Shown: in pieces, positions 7,959 through 16,097 of the stretch
Numbering within the stretch: the stretch's first letter is position 1
How the letters are laid out: every line of letters begins with the position of its first letter
Assembly (NCBI GenBank): GCA_905214925.1
Contig: CAJMOB010000010.1
Location: 1 to 64,000 of the forward strand
DNA from: Scybalomonas sp905214925
GTDB taxonomy: Bacteria > Bacillota > Clostridia > Lachnospirales > Lachnospiraceae
Length of the DNA: 64,000 nucleotides
Reading direction: 5' to 3'
The notes under the pieces: model-generated
What the model was told of the DNA's origin: nothing
The model's input: the letters and a program-made list of their open reading frames with translations, nothing else
Database searches by the model: none
Translations under genes and position numbers: made by a program

Positions 7959-9746
7959 ATGCTATATCCGAAAATGTCTAAAACACGCATGGTATTTAGC
8001 TTAGATGGCGTGTGGGATTTTCAACTGGCAACAGAAGAAGTTAAGCCATCAAAAAAGTTAGAAGATAGCATCCCAATGCCAGTACCATCTTCTTATAATG
8101 ACATTTATATAGGAAGGGATTTTAAAAATCATGTGGGTAACATGGTGTATCAAAGAACTATTGCTATCACAGAACAAATGTTAGAGAAACGTCTGGTATT
8201 GCGGTTTGGAAGTGCGACTCATAAAGCAGAAGTCTTTTTAAATGGCGAATATATTGGTGGGCATAAAGGCGGTTTTTTGCCTTTTGAATTTGAAATTACA
8301 AAGTTTGCTAATGTTGGGGAAAACCTTTTAACGGTTGTTGTTGATAATATCATTGATCACACAACCCTTCCAGCTGGAAGAATCGTTAATCAAACATTTC
8401 CAAATATGGAACCAGAAATACATAACCTTCCAAATTTTGATTTCTTTAATTATAGCGGTTTAATGCGTTCCGTTCAACTATATACCACCGATAAAAATTA
8501 TATCAAAGACATTGTTATCTTTGGAGATGACAAAGGGAACATGGAATGGAACGTTTTGGTGGAAGGAGAAGAAACACTATCAGTGCAGGTGGAAATTCTT
8601 GATAAAGAAGGGCACTGTGTATACCAAGGGCAAGGAAGAAGTGGAAAAGCTAGAATTATCCCTTGTGAACTTTGGGATACCGAAAATCCTTATTTGTATA
8701 GAGCCAAAGTTACGTTGAGAAAAGGACAGGAGTTGCTGGATGAGTATACCGAAACTTTTGGATTCCGAACGATTACCATTGAAAATTGTCGACTCTATTT
8801 GAACGGAAAGAAACTATATTTAAGAGGGTTTGGAAAGCATGAAGATGCGCCAATTTCAGGAAGAGGATTGAACCTGCCTTATCATATCAAAGATCTTGCA
8901 CTTATGAAGTGGATGGGAGCAAATTCCTTCCGCAGCAGCCATTATCCATATAGCGAAGAGATGTTAAATCTATGTGATCAAGAGGGGATTCTTGTTATTT
9001 CAGAAGCACCAGCAGTGGGACTTCATACAGGGTTTACAGCAACTGGTATGATCGGTGGAGAGCCAAAAGGAACATGGACAACATTGAAAACAGCAGAGCA
9101 TCATAGAGAAGTCATTGAAGATATGATTCGAAGAGATAAAAATCATCCATGTGTTGTCATGTGGAGTGTGGCCAATGAGCCAGCCAGTGAAGAAGAAGGG
9201 GCAAAAGAATATTTTGAACCGCTGACCACCCTTGCAAAAGAAAAAGATCCACAGCATCGCCCTGTTACTATTGTAACATATGAAGGTTCTAGTCCTGAAA
9301 AGTGCAAGGTTGCGGAACTATGTGATGTATTGGTGATCAATCGATATCGTGGTTGGTATGATACCGAAGGAAACTTAAAAGGAGCAGCAGCACTTTTAAA
9401 GAATGAGTTAGAACGGTTCCATAAACGATGTCCAGAAAAACCGATTATGCTTGGAGAATATGGAGTGGATACCATTGCAGGAATGCACGACATTGATGGA
9501 GGATTGTTTAGTGAAGAATATCAAGTGGCATTTTTAAAGACGTACAGCGAAGTGTTTGACTCCCTACCTTATATTACAGGAGAACATGTTTGGAACTTTG
9601 CAGATTTTGCCACAGCAGAAAATATTAAACGAGTGCAAGGCAATAAAAAAGGTATTTTTACTAGAACAAGAGAACCGAAAATGTCAGCATATTATATGAA
9701 ACAACGCTGGAATGAAATGAAAGAAAAGGAGAACAGCTATGAGTAA
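7959..9746 (+). CDS. uidA: Beta-glucuronidase, glycoside hydrolase family 2
   Basis: 595-residue cytosolic enzyme that hydrolyses beta-D-glucuronides. GH2 order: jelly-roll sugar-binding domain (about 1-175), Ig-like domain (about 180-275), TIM barrel (about 276-595). The catalytic acid/base is in SVANEP (about E407) and the nucleophile in LGEYGVD (about E500). The N-x-K motif that recognises the glucuronate carboxylate is present (GNKKGIF, N562 and K564), which separates it from beta-galactosidases. The active-site loop after AVG is slightly shorter than in E. coli UidA. ATG 7959 has AAAGGAGG 5 bases upstream; an in-frame ATG at 7887 lies inside the intergenic hairpin and is rejected. No signal peptide. 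Overlaps the ulaG start by 8 bp. Confidence 0.94.
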   Translation: MLYPKMSKTRMVFSLDGVWDFQLATEEVKPSKKLEDSIPMPVPSSYNDIYIGRDFKNHVGNMVYQRTIAITEQMLEKRLVLRFGSATHKAEVFLNGEYIGGHKGGFLPFEFEITKFANVGENLLTVVVDNIIDHTTLPAGRIVNQTFPNMEPEIHNLPNFDFFNYSGLMRSVQLYTTDKNYIKDIVIFGDDKGNMEWNVLVEGEETLSVQVEILDKEGHCVYQGQGRSGKARIIPCELWDTENPYLYRAKVTLRKGQELLDEYTETFGFRTITIENCRLYLNGKKLYLRGFGKHEDAPISGRGLNLPYHIKDLALMKWMGANSFRSSHYPYSEEMLNLCDQEGILVISEAPAVGLHTGFTATGMIGGEPKGTWTTLKTAEHHREVIEDMIRRDKNHPCVVMWSVANEPASEEEGAKEYFEPLTTLAKEKDPQHRPVTIVTYEGSSPEKCKVAELCDVLVINRYRGWYDTEGNLKGAAALLKNELERFHKRCPEKPIMLGEYGVDTIAGMHDIDGGLFSEEYQVAFLKTYSEVFDSLPYITGEHVWNFADFATAENIKRVQGNKKGIFTRTREPKMSAYYMKQRWNEMKEKENSYE

Positions 9747-10842
9747 AATTGATACAATTACAAGAGAAAGTTGGATTATGAGCACATTCCCAGAATGGGG
9801 AACATGGCTCAATGAAGAGATTGAGAACGAAGTTGTAGAACCAGGTAATGTAGCTATGTGGTGGTTAGGATGTACTGGTATGTGGTTTAAGACACCAGGA
9901 GGATGTAATATTACCGTAGATTTTTGGTGTGGAAATGGAAAGAGAACCCATGGAGATGGCAAAATGAAACCAGGACATCAAATGGCAAATATGTGTGGAG
10001 CTCGTATGATGCAACCAAATCTAAGAGCCGTTCCTTTTGTATTAGATCCATTTGCAGTGAAACAAGTGGATGCTGTGTTGGCAACTCATTATCATCAAGA
10101 TCATATGGATCCAAACTATGCAGCACATATTATTCAAAGTGGAATGACAACACAAGATGAAAGTGGAAATGAAGTTCCAGTTCCATTTATTGGACCAAAA
10201 AAATCAGTGGAAACTTGGGTGAATTGGGGGGTTCCAAGAGAACGTTGTCAAGTAGTAAAACCGGGGGATGTAATTCGTATTAAAGATATTGAAATTGTTG
10301 TTTTAGACTCTTTTGATAGAACTTGTCTTGTTACAACTGATGATACCTCTGAAAATCGAGAAGAGTTAACTGGAATTTGTCCAACAGATATGGATGAAAA
10401 AGCGGTGAACTATTTGATTAAAACACCAGGAGGAAATATTTATCACAGTGGAGATTCTCATTATTCTATCTATTTTGCAAAACATGGAAAAGATTATGAT
10501 ATTGATGTTGCCTTTGGTTCTTATGGAGAAAATCCAGTGGGGATGGCAGATAAAATGACTTCTTGCGATATTTTAAGAATGGCAGAAGCATTACGATGTA
10601 AAGTGGTAATTCCAATTCATTATGATGTATGGACAAATTTTATGGCAGATATTAATGAAATTAAAGTTCTCTATGATATGAAAAAGGATCGTTTAGGCTA
10701 TCAGTTCCATCCGTTTTTCTGGGAAGTAGGAGGAAAATATATATATCCTCTTGATAAAGAAAAACGAGCTTATCATCATAGAAGAGGATTTGAGGATTGT
10801 TTTGAAGCGCCACAAAATATCCCGTTCCGATCATTATTATAA
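9739..10842 (+). CDS. ulaG: L-ascorbate-6-phosphate lactonase UlaG-like
   Basis: 367-residue metallo-beta-lactamase-fold lactonase. The sequence follows E. coli UlaG closely from the first residues (ITRESWI, STFPEWG.WLNEEIE, MWWLGCTG) through the metal motif THYHQDH (H117, H119, D121, H122) to HSGDSHYS, SYGENP and KMTS.D.LRM. In E. coli the enzyme opens L-ascorbate-6-P to 3-keto-L-gulonate-6-P. ATG 9739 overlaps the glucuronidase stop and has AAAGGAG upstream, implying translational coupling. The usual UlaABC phosphotransferase is absent, so how a phosphorylated lactone arises here is an open question; the divergent FGGY kinase is a candidate. Confidence 0.93.
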   Translation: MSKIDTITRESWIMSTFPEWGTWLNEEIENEVVEPGNVAMWWLGCTGMWFKTPGGCNITVDFWCGNGKRTHGDGKMKPGHQMANMCGARMMQPNLRAVPFVLDPFAVKQVDAVLATHYHQDHMDPNYAAHIIQSGMTTQDESGNEVPVPFIGPKKSVETWVNWGVPRERCQVVKPGDVIRIKDIEIVVLDSFDRTCLVTTDDTSENREELTGICPTDMDEKAVNYLIKTPGGNIYHSGDSHYSIYFAKHGKDYDIDVAFGSYGENPVGMADKMTSCDILRMAEALRCKVVIPIHYDVWTNFMADINEIKVLYDMKKDRLGYQFHPFFWEVGGKYIYPLDKEKRAYHHRRGFEDCFEAPQNIPFRSLL

Positions 10843-10859
10843 GAAGAAAGGGATAATGT

Positions 10860-11720
10860 ATGGAACAGTATACAATTGGTCTTTATGAGAAATCCATGCC
10901 AACTTCTCTTACATGGGAAGAGAAGTTGGTGGAGGCAAAAAAAGCAGGATTTGATTTTATAGAAATTAGCATTGATGAAACGGATGAAAAACTAAAAAGA
11001 CTTGATATGAGTGATGAGCACTGTCTGGAATTGGTAAACTTAATGGCCAAGGTGGGAATTCCTATTCGCACCATGTGTCTTAGTGGACATCGAAAGTATC
11101 CATTAGGCAGTCATGATAAAGAGATTCGGAAAAAAGGAATGGAGATTATGAAGAAAGCCATCCAACTTTCTGAAAAACTAGGAATTCGCATTATACAGTT
11201 AGCTGGCTATGATGTTTATTATGAAGAAGGAGATGAAGAAACCCAAGCATGGTTTGAAAAGAATTTAAAAGAAGCAGTTGCTATGGCGTCTTCTGCTGGC
11301 ATTTTGATGGGATTTGAAACAATGGAAACAGACTTTATGAATACGGTTAAGAAAGCGATGTACTATGTAGAAAAAATTAATTCACCGTATTTAGGCGTTT
11401 ATCCGGATTTAGGAAATATTACAAATGCTACAAAGCAATTAAAAGAAGACGCAGTGGATGATATTCAATGCGGAGCGGGTCATTTAGTAGCTATGCATCT
11501 AAAGGAAACAAAACCTGGCATATTTCGAGAAGTTCCTTTTGGAACGGGACATGTGGATTTTGTGAGCGGTATTAAAACTGCTTGGAATGCTGGAGTTCGA
11601 AAATTTGTGACAGAATTTTGGTATGTGGGAAGTCCTACATGGAAGGACGATTTATGCAGTGCAAACCATATGATGCGAGAGATTTTAGATCAACAGTATT
11701 TATGTAAAGAAAGATTATAA
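10860..11720 (+). CDS. ulaE: L-ribulose-5-P / L-xylulose-5-P 3-epimerase UlaE-like
   Basis: 286-residue xylose-isomerase-like TIM barrel. UlaE hallmarks are visible: IGLYEKSMP at the start, SIDETDEKLKRLDMS, CLSGHRKYPLGS. The metal ligands are in GFETMET, YPDLGN, AMHLKET and TEFWY. In the ascorbate pathway it converts L-xylulose-5-P to L-ribulose-5-P for the 4-epimerase two genes downstream. Starts 17 bp after ulaG. Confidence 0.92.
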   Translation: MEQYTIGLYEKSMPTSLTWEEKLVEAKKAGFDFIEISIDETDEKLKRLDMSDEHCLELVNLMAKVGIPIRTMCLSGHRKYPLGSHDKEIRKKGMEIMKKAIQLSEKLGIRIIQLAGYDVYYEEGDEETQAWFEKNLKEAVAMASSAGILMGFETMETDFMNTVKKAMYYVEKINSPYLGVYPDLGNITNATKQLKEDAVDDIQCGAGHLVAMHLKETKPGIFREVPFGTGHVDFVSGIKTAWNAGVRKFVTEFWYVGSPTWKDDLCSANHMMREILDQQYLCKERL

Positions 11721-11741
11721 ATGCGGAGGCTGGAGAGAAAA

Positions 11742-12788
11742 ATGAAGGTAGAAAAAAAGAAACTAGGAACATTAGAAAAATGTTATTGTGTTCAAAAACT
11801 TGTGTTTCAAGGAAAAGAACACCTTTTAATCGCTGCGGAGAAACAAGATGCTTGTCAGCTCTTTAGTATGGAGGGAGAGTATGAAGATACGATTTGGGAG
11901 CAACCGGGAGGCACGATGAGCATGGTTCAAGTTCCAGAAAGTGATGGTGTATTTTTAGCTACTCATAAATTTTACTCTCCTAATGATTCAAAGGATGCTA
12001 AAATTGTGTGTGTGAGTCCAGAGAATGACCAGTGGAAAATAAATACAGTAAAAGAACTTCCATTTGTACATCGGTTTGATATTCTAAAGAGAAATGGCGT
12101 GCAATATTTGATCGCCTGTACCATAAAGTCAGATCATAAATATAAGGAAGACTGGACTTCTCCAGGAAAGGTATATGCAGGCGTTCTGCCATCGGATCTC
12201 TCTTCCTATTCAGAGGAAAATCAAATTTCATTGACGGTGATTCAAGAGGGAATGACAAAAAATCATGGTTATTATAAGGTGGAATACAAAGGACAAGAAT
12301 CCGCAATTATTAGTTGTCAAGAAGGAATCTTTTGCTTTACCCCACCTGTTGCACCAGACAAAGAGTGGGAGATAAAAAAGCTGTTAGATATTTCTGCAAG
12401 CGATGCAGTTCTTATGGATTTAGATGGGGATGGAAAGCAAGAACTGGTTGTCATTGCACCATTTCATGGAGATCAAATTTTGATCTACAAAGAAGAAGGA
12501 GATACTTTTAAAAAAGTATATGAATGTGAAGAACCATTGGAATTTGCTCATGCCATTTGTGGAGGTATTATAGGCAAACGACCTACAGTTGTAATTGGAC
12601 ATAGAAAAGGTAAACGAAACCTGTATCTCTTTTCTTGGGATGCACAGAATAAGAAATTTGTTCATGAGATCATTGATGAGGACTGTGGTTCTGCAAATGT
12701 GATGCATTTTAAACGAGAGGAAAAGGATTTTCTTGTTGCTACCAATAGAGAAATAAATGAGATCGCAATGTATCAGATTGGAGAGTAA
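11742..12788 (+). CDS. Cytosolic FG-GAP/VCBS-like beta-propeller protein, function unknown
   Basis: About 348 residues and not recognised as an enzyme. No signal peptide or membrane segment, so cytosolic. Repeated short beta-strand blades are visible; one contains VLMDLDGDGKQELVV, the Asp-rich calcium-binding loop of FG-GAP/VCBS repeats. Others end in strand motifs such as YLIACTIK, FLATHKF and FLVATNR. A beta-propeller fold is therefore likely. It sits between the UlaE and UlaF homologues, 21 bp from one and 4 bp from the next, so it belongs to the pathway operon. An in-frame ATG at 11721 is possible, but ATG 11742 is better spaced from GGAGAG. It could be a lactonase, epimerase or chaperone-like partner; this is speculation. 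Confidence 0.7.
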   Translation: MKVEKKKLGTLEKCYCVQKLVFQGKEHLLIAAEKQDACQLFSMEGEYEDTIWEQPGGTMSMVQVPESDGVFLATHKFYSPNDSKDAKIVCVSPENDQWKINTVKELPFVHRFDILKRNGVQYLIACTIKSDHKYKEDWTSPGKVYAGVLPSDLSSYSEENQISLTVIQEGMTKNHGYYKVEYKGQESAIISCQEGIFCFTPPVAPDKEWEIKKLLDISASDAVLMDLDGDGKQELVVIAPFHGDQILIYKEEGDTFKKVYECEEPLEFAHAICGGIIGKRPTVVIGHRKGKRNLYLFSWDAQNKKFVHEIIDEDCGSANVMHFKREEKDFLVATNREINEIAMYQIGE

Positions 12789-12792
12789 GGAT

Positions 12793-13479
12793 ATGTTAGA
12801 GGAATTAAAAAAACAAGTATACGAGGCGAATATGGAACTTCCTCGTAGAGGATTAGTTACTTATACATGGGGAAATGTAAGTGGGATTGATAGAGAAAAA
12901 GGACTGTTTGTAATAAAACCAAGTGGAATTTCTTATGATATGTTAAAGCCAGAGGATATGGTGGTTCTTGACCTAGAAGGAAATAAGATAGAGGGACAGT
13001 ATAATCCATCTTCTGATACAGCAACTCATTTAGAGTTGTATCTGGCATTTGAGGAGATTGGTGGTATTGTACATACTCATTCTTCTTATGCTACTGCATG
13101 GGCTCAAGCGGGAGAAGGGCTTACTTGTTATGGAACAACACAGGCAGATTATTTCTTTGGAGAAATTCCATGTACAAGAGGGCTCACTGAGGAAGAAATT
13201 GAGGATGCCTACGAAACCAATACAGGAAAAGTTATTATTGAAACCTTTAATGGAAGAAATCCTATCCACGTGCCAGCCACTTTATGCAAAAATCATGGAG
13301 CTTTTGCATGGGGAAAGAATGCCAAAGAAGCTGTTCATAATGCAGTTGTTTTAGAAGAAGTTGCAAGGATGAACTTTCTTACAAGATGTATTGCTCCAAA
13401 TGTAAAAGAAGCACCAAGATATTTACAAAATAAGCATTTTATGAGAAAACACGGTCCAAATGCTTATTATGGACAATAA
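12793..13479 (+). CDS. L-ribulose-5-phosphate 4-epimerase (AraD/UlaF family)
   Basis: 228-residue class II aldolase-fold epimerase that interconverts L-ribulose-5-P and D-xylulose-5-P, feeding the pentose phosphate pathway. Motifs: TWGNVSGID, IKPSGISYD, SSDTATHLELY, metal ligands in HTHSSYATAWAQ, and the third His in CKNHGAF. Length matches AraD, UlaF and SgbE. ATG 12793 starts 4 bp after the previous stop; an in-frame ATG at 12757 overlaps the upstream gene and is not used. UlaF is favoured over AraD because no L-arabinose isomerase is nearby. Confidence 0.93.
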   Translation: MLEELKKQVYEANMELPRRGLVTYTWGNVSGIDREKGLFVIKPSGISYDMLKPEDMVVLDLEGNKIEGQYNPSSDTATHLELYLAFEEIGGIVHTHSSYATAWAQAGEGLTCYGTTQADYFFGEIPCTRGLTEEEIEDAYETNTGKVIIETFNGRNPIHVPATLCKNHGAFAWGKNAKEAVHNAVVLEEVARMNFLTRCIAPNVKEAPRYLQNKHFMRKHGPNAYYGQ

Positions 13480-13536
13480 AAAAATGGATAGAGGATAAAA
13501 GAAATAAGGGATGGAGAAGGATAAGGGGAGGAAAAG

Positions 13537-14184
13537 GTGAATAACATGTTTCATGAAGATAACTTCTTTTTTAATGGGATTAATAAAATCTTAGACTATA
13601 TTTTTGTTAGCTTTTTATGGCTTTTATGTTGTATTCCAATTATAACCATTGGAGCGTCTACGACGGCACTTTATTATACAACAAATAAAGTGATTCGAAA
13701 TGAGAGAGGAGATATTTTACCTGAATTTTTTAAAAGTTTTCGTTCTGCTTTCAAACAGGCCACTGGTTTTTGGATATTTTTTCTCCTGATCGCAGGTGTT
13801 GTGTACTTTGATGCCAAAATTGTGAAAGAAATGTTAGGAGAAGGTATGTGGATAAGTATTTATAAATCTCTTTTTTGTGGACTACTTACGTTGAGTATAT
13901 TTGGAATAATCTATATTTTCCCATACATTGCAAGATTTTCAGCAACCAATACAATGGTTATTATCAATAGCTGTTTTATGATGCTACATCATTTTGTGAA
14001 AACAATTCTTGCAGCTATCTTATCCGTGAGCGCCATCCTTATTTGTTGGCTATTTCCAATTACTCTATTGTTTATACCAGGTGTATGGGCACGTCTTTTA
14101 TCTAATTTACTAGAAAGTATTTTTAAGCGTTATATGAGTCAAGAGGATTTAGCATTAGAAGAAAAAAGAAATCAACGGATGTAG
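13537..14184 (+). CDS. YesL-like (DUF624) membrane protein
   Basis: 215 residues with four to five hydrophobic segments (for example YIFVSFLWLLCCIPIITIGA, FWIFFLLIAGVVYF and ILAAILSVSAILICWLFPI). The motif GASTTALYYTTNKVIRNE is the DUF624/YesL signature. The family is common inside Firmicutes ABC-sugar operons; its function is unknown but probably assists transporter assembly or regulation. GTG start at 13537 with GGGGAGG 5 bases before it; ATG 13546 is the alternative. Confidence 0.8.
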   Translation: MNNMFHEDNFFFNGINKILDYIFVSFLWLLCCIPIITIGASTTALYYTTNKVIRNERGDILPEFFKSFRSAFKQATGFWIFFLLIAGVVYFDAKIVKEMLGEGMWISIYKSLFCGLLTLSIFGIIYIFPYIARFSATNTMVIINSCFMMLHHFVKTILAAILSVSAILICWLFPITLLFIPGVWARLLSNLLESIFKRYMSQEDLALEEKRNQRM

Positions 14185-14198
14185 GAAAGGAAGTAAAG

Positions 14199-14843
14199 AT
14201 GAAATTTTTTATTGATACAGCAAACGTAGAAGATATTAGAAAAGCCAATGAGATGGGAATTATTTGTGGAGTGACAACGAATCCTTCTTTAATTGCTAAA
14301 GAGGGTAAGGAGTTTCAATCAGTAATTCAAGAGATTGTGTCTATTGTGGATGGTCCAATTAGTGGTGAGGTCAAGGCAACAACGATGGATTGTGAAGGAA
14401 TGATCAAGGAAGGACGTGAAATAGCAAAAATTCATCCAAATATGGTTGTGAAAATTCCGATGACAGTAGAAGGGTTAAAAGCGGTAAAAGTGCTATCAAA
14501 AGAAGGAATTAAAACAAATGTAACTTTGATTTTTACAGCTACGCAGGCATTATTGGCAGCAAGAGCAGGAGCAGATTATGTATCGCCATTCCTTGGCCGG
14601 TTGGATGATATTTCTACTTATGGGATTGCATTAGTGGAAGAAATCACAACGATCTTTAGAATGCATAAGATTCAGACTAAAATTATTGCAGCCAGTATAA
14701 GAAATCCAATGCATGTACTTGAGTGTGCAAAAGTAGGAGCGGATATTGCCACTGTTCCATATGCTGTGCTGGAACAAATGACAAAACATCCGTTGACAGA
14801 ACAAGGAATTAAAAAGTTTCAAGAAGACTCTTTAGCAATATAA
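14199..14843 (+). CDS. tal: Small transaldolase (TalC/YwjH type)
   Basis: 214-residue TIM-barrel transaldolase of the short FSA/TalC class. Schiff-base Lys in VVKIPMT; GVTTNPSL near the start and NVTLIFTATQALLAARAGA in the barrel. The key position that is Tyr in fructose-6-P aldolase is Phe here (YVSPFLGRLDD), as in B. subtilis transaldolase, which argues for true transaldolase activity. It would recycle the pentose-5-P produced by the upstream epimerases. Last gene of the island, followed by a terminator. Confidence 0.9.
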   Translation: MKFFIDTANVEDIRKANEMGIICGVTTNPSLIAKEGKEFQSVIQEIVSIVDGPISGEVKATTMDCEGMIKEGREIAKIHPNMVVKIPMTVEGLKAVKVLSKEGIKTNVTLIFTATQALLAARAGADYVSPFLGRLDDISTYGIALVEEITTIFRMHKIQTKIIAASIRNPMHVLECAKVGADIATVPYAVLEQMTKHPLTEQGIKKFQEDSLAI

Positions 14844-14875
14844 TAGAGGAAAGAAAAACGTTATGTTTATCTATG

Positions 14876-14916
14876 AAACCATGATGTGGAATATATACCA
14901 TATCATGGTTTTTTCG
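14876..14916 (+). terminator. Terminator of the sugar-acid operon
   Basis: A hairpin with arms AAACCATGAT and ATCATGGTTT (inner GTGG/CCAT pairing is partial) is followed by TTTTTT. Confidence 0.88.
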
Positions 14917-14949
14917 TAAAAAATTATATAAAAAAATTTTTAACAAAGC

Positions 14950-15061
14950 GTGAGATAAATCACAGTCATTATAAAAAAAAATTGTTATACTTTTAACATA
15001 TTTGTGATTGTTAGAAATTTAACTTATAAAATAGAGAACATAACGTTGTAAGGTGTTACAA
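14950..15061 (+). promoter_or_regulatory. asrABC promoter region with three palindromes
   Basis: The promoter is TTGTGA (15002-15007) and TATAAA (15025-15030), spacer 17. Three inverted repeats surround it: GTGA-N6-TCAC (14950-14963), of Crp/Fnr type; TTGTTAT-ACTT-TTAACAT (14982-14999), 12 of 14 arm positions of the clostridial Rex consensus TTGTTAA-N4-TTAACAA; and TTGTAA-GGTG-TTACAA (15046-15061), just downstream of the likely transcription start. This fits redox control of sulfite reduction. Confidence 0.65.
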
Positions 15062-15080
15062 GAAAGAAGAGGTGAATCGC

Positions 15081-16097
15081 ATGGGTTATCAGATGGATAA
15101 GCAAGCACTTAATAGATGTTTTTCTGAACTTTCTAAGGAATACATCATCTATGCCCCAAAATGCTATGAAGGAAAAGGAGCGTTTTCCGATACAGATTTA
15201 ATTCGCTATGGAGAAGTGGCGACTGTAGATGAAATCGAGTTTCATGAGAAATCAAGATTTTCTTTTAAAGAGATCTTACTTCCAATTTCACAGACATTAT
15301 TTTATTTCACAGAAAATGAAGTAAAAGAAGCAGATGGACCAAAAAAATCAGCCATTGTATTTTTAAGAAGTTGTGATCTTCATGCGGTAAAGCGTTTAGA
15401 TGCTGTTTATTTAAACAACGCTTTTGAAGATTATTATTATAAGCGAATTCGCGAAAAAGTTCATTTTGTTTTAATGGGATGTAAGGAATCCTTTGATAGC
15501 TGTTTTTGTGTTGATATGGGAACCAATCGTTCTGAAAATTATGATATGGCAATGGAAGAACGAGATGGAATGTTCTATATAGATGTAAAGGAAGAATGTT
15601 TCAAAGAAGTATTTGCTTCTCATGCTATAAAAGAAGAATCAGTGGAAGTTTCTTATGTGACAGAGACAAAGACAAAAGTGCATATTCCAGAAGATTTAAC
15701 ATCAGCGGTTGCAAAAAGTACCATGTGGGATGAATACGATAGCCGTTGCATCGCATGCGGTCGTTGTAATTTTTCATGTCCAACTTGTACTTGCTTTACA
15801 ATGCAAGATATTTTCTACACCGATAATGGAAAAGTTGGAGAGAGAAGAAGAGTACAAGCGTCTTGTATGGTAGATGGCTTTACCAATGTTGCAGGTGGAG
15901 GAAGTTACCGCCAGAAAAAAGGGCAGAGAATGCGTTTTAAAGTGCTTCATAAAGCATTAGATTTTAAAAAGAGAAATGGGTATCAAATGTGTGTTGGATG
16001 TGGACGTTGTGATGATGTCTGTCCAGAGTATATTTCATTTTCTCATTGCTTAAACCGTTTAGAAGAAGGGATGAAGGAGGTTTCTGATAATGAATAA
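15081..16097 (+). CDS. asrA: Anaerobic sulfite reductase subunit A
   Basis: 338-residue iron-sulfur electron-transfer subunit of the AsrABC dissimilatory sulfite reductase. Two ferredoxin-type clusters: CIACGRCNFSCPTC in the middle and CVGCGRCDDVCPEY near the C terminus. FLRSCDLHAVKRLD is typical of the family. The ATG at 15081 is 6 bases after AGAGGTG; a GTG at 15072 overlaps that ribosome site and is rejected. Overlaps asrB by 8 bp. Confidence 0.95.
   Translation: MGYQMDKQALNRCFSELSKEYIIYAPKCYEGKGAFSDTDLIRYGEVATVDEIEFHEKSRFSFKEILLPISQTLFYFTENEVKEADGPKKSAIVFLRSCDLHAVKRLDAVYLNNAFEDYYYKRIREKVHFVLMGCKESFDSCFCVDMGTNRSENYDMAMEERDGMFYIDVKEECFKEVFASHAIKEESVEVSYVTETKTKVHIPEDLTSAVAKSTMWDEYDSRCIACGRCNFSCPTCTCFTMQDIFYTDNGKVGERRRVQASCMVDGFTNVAGGGSYRQKKGQRMRFKVLHKALDFKKRNGYQMCVGCGRCDDVCPEYISFSHCLNRLEEGMKEVSDNE

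Noticed and set aside
14199..14843. Fructose-6-phosphate aldolase call
   Set aside because: The discriminating Tyr is replaced by Phe, as in transaldolases.
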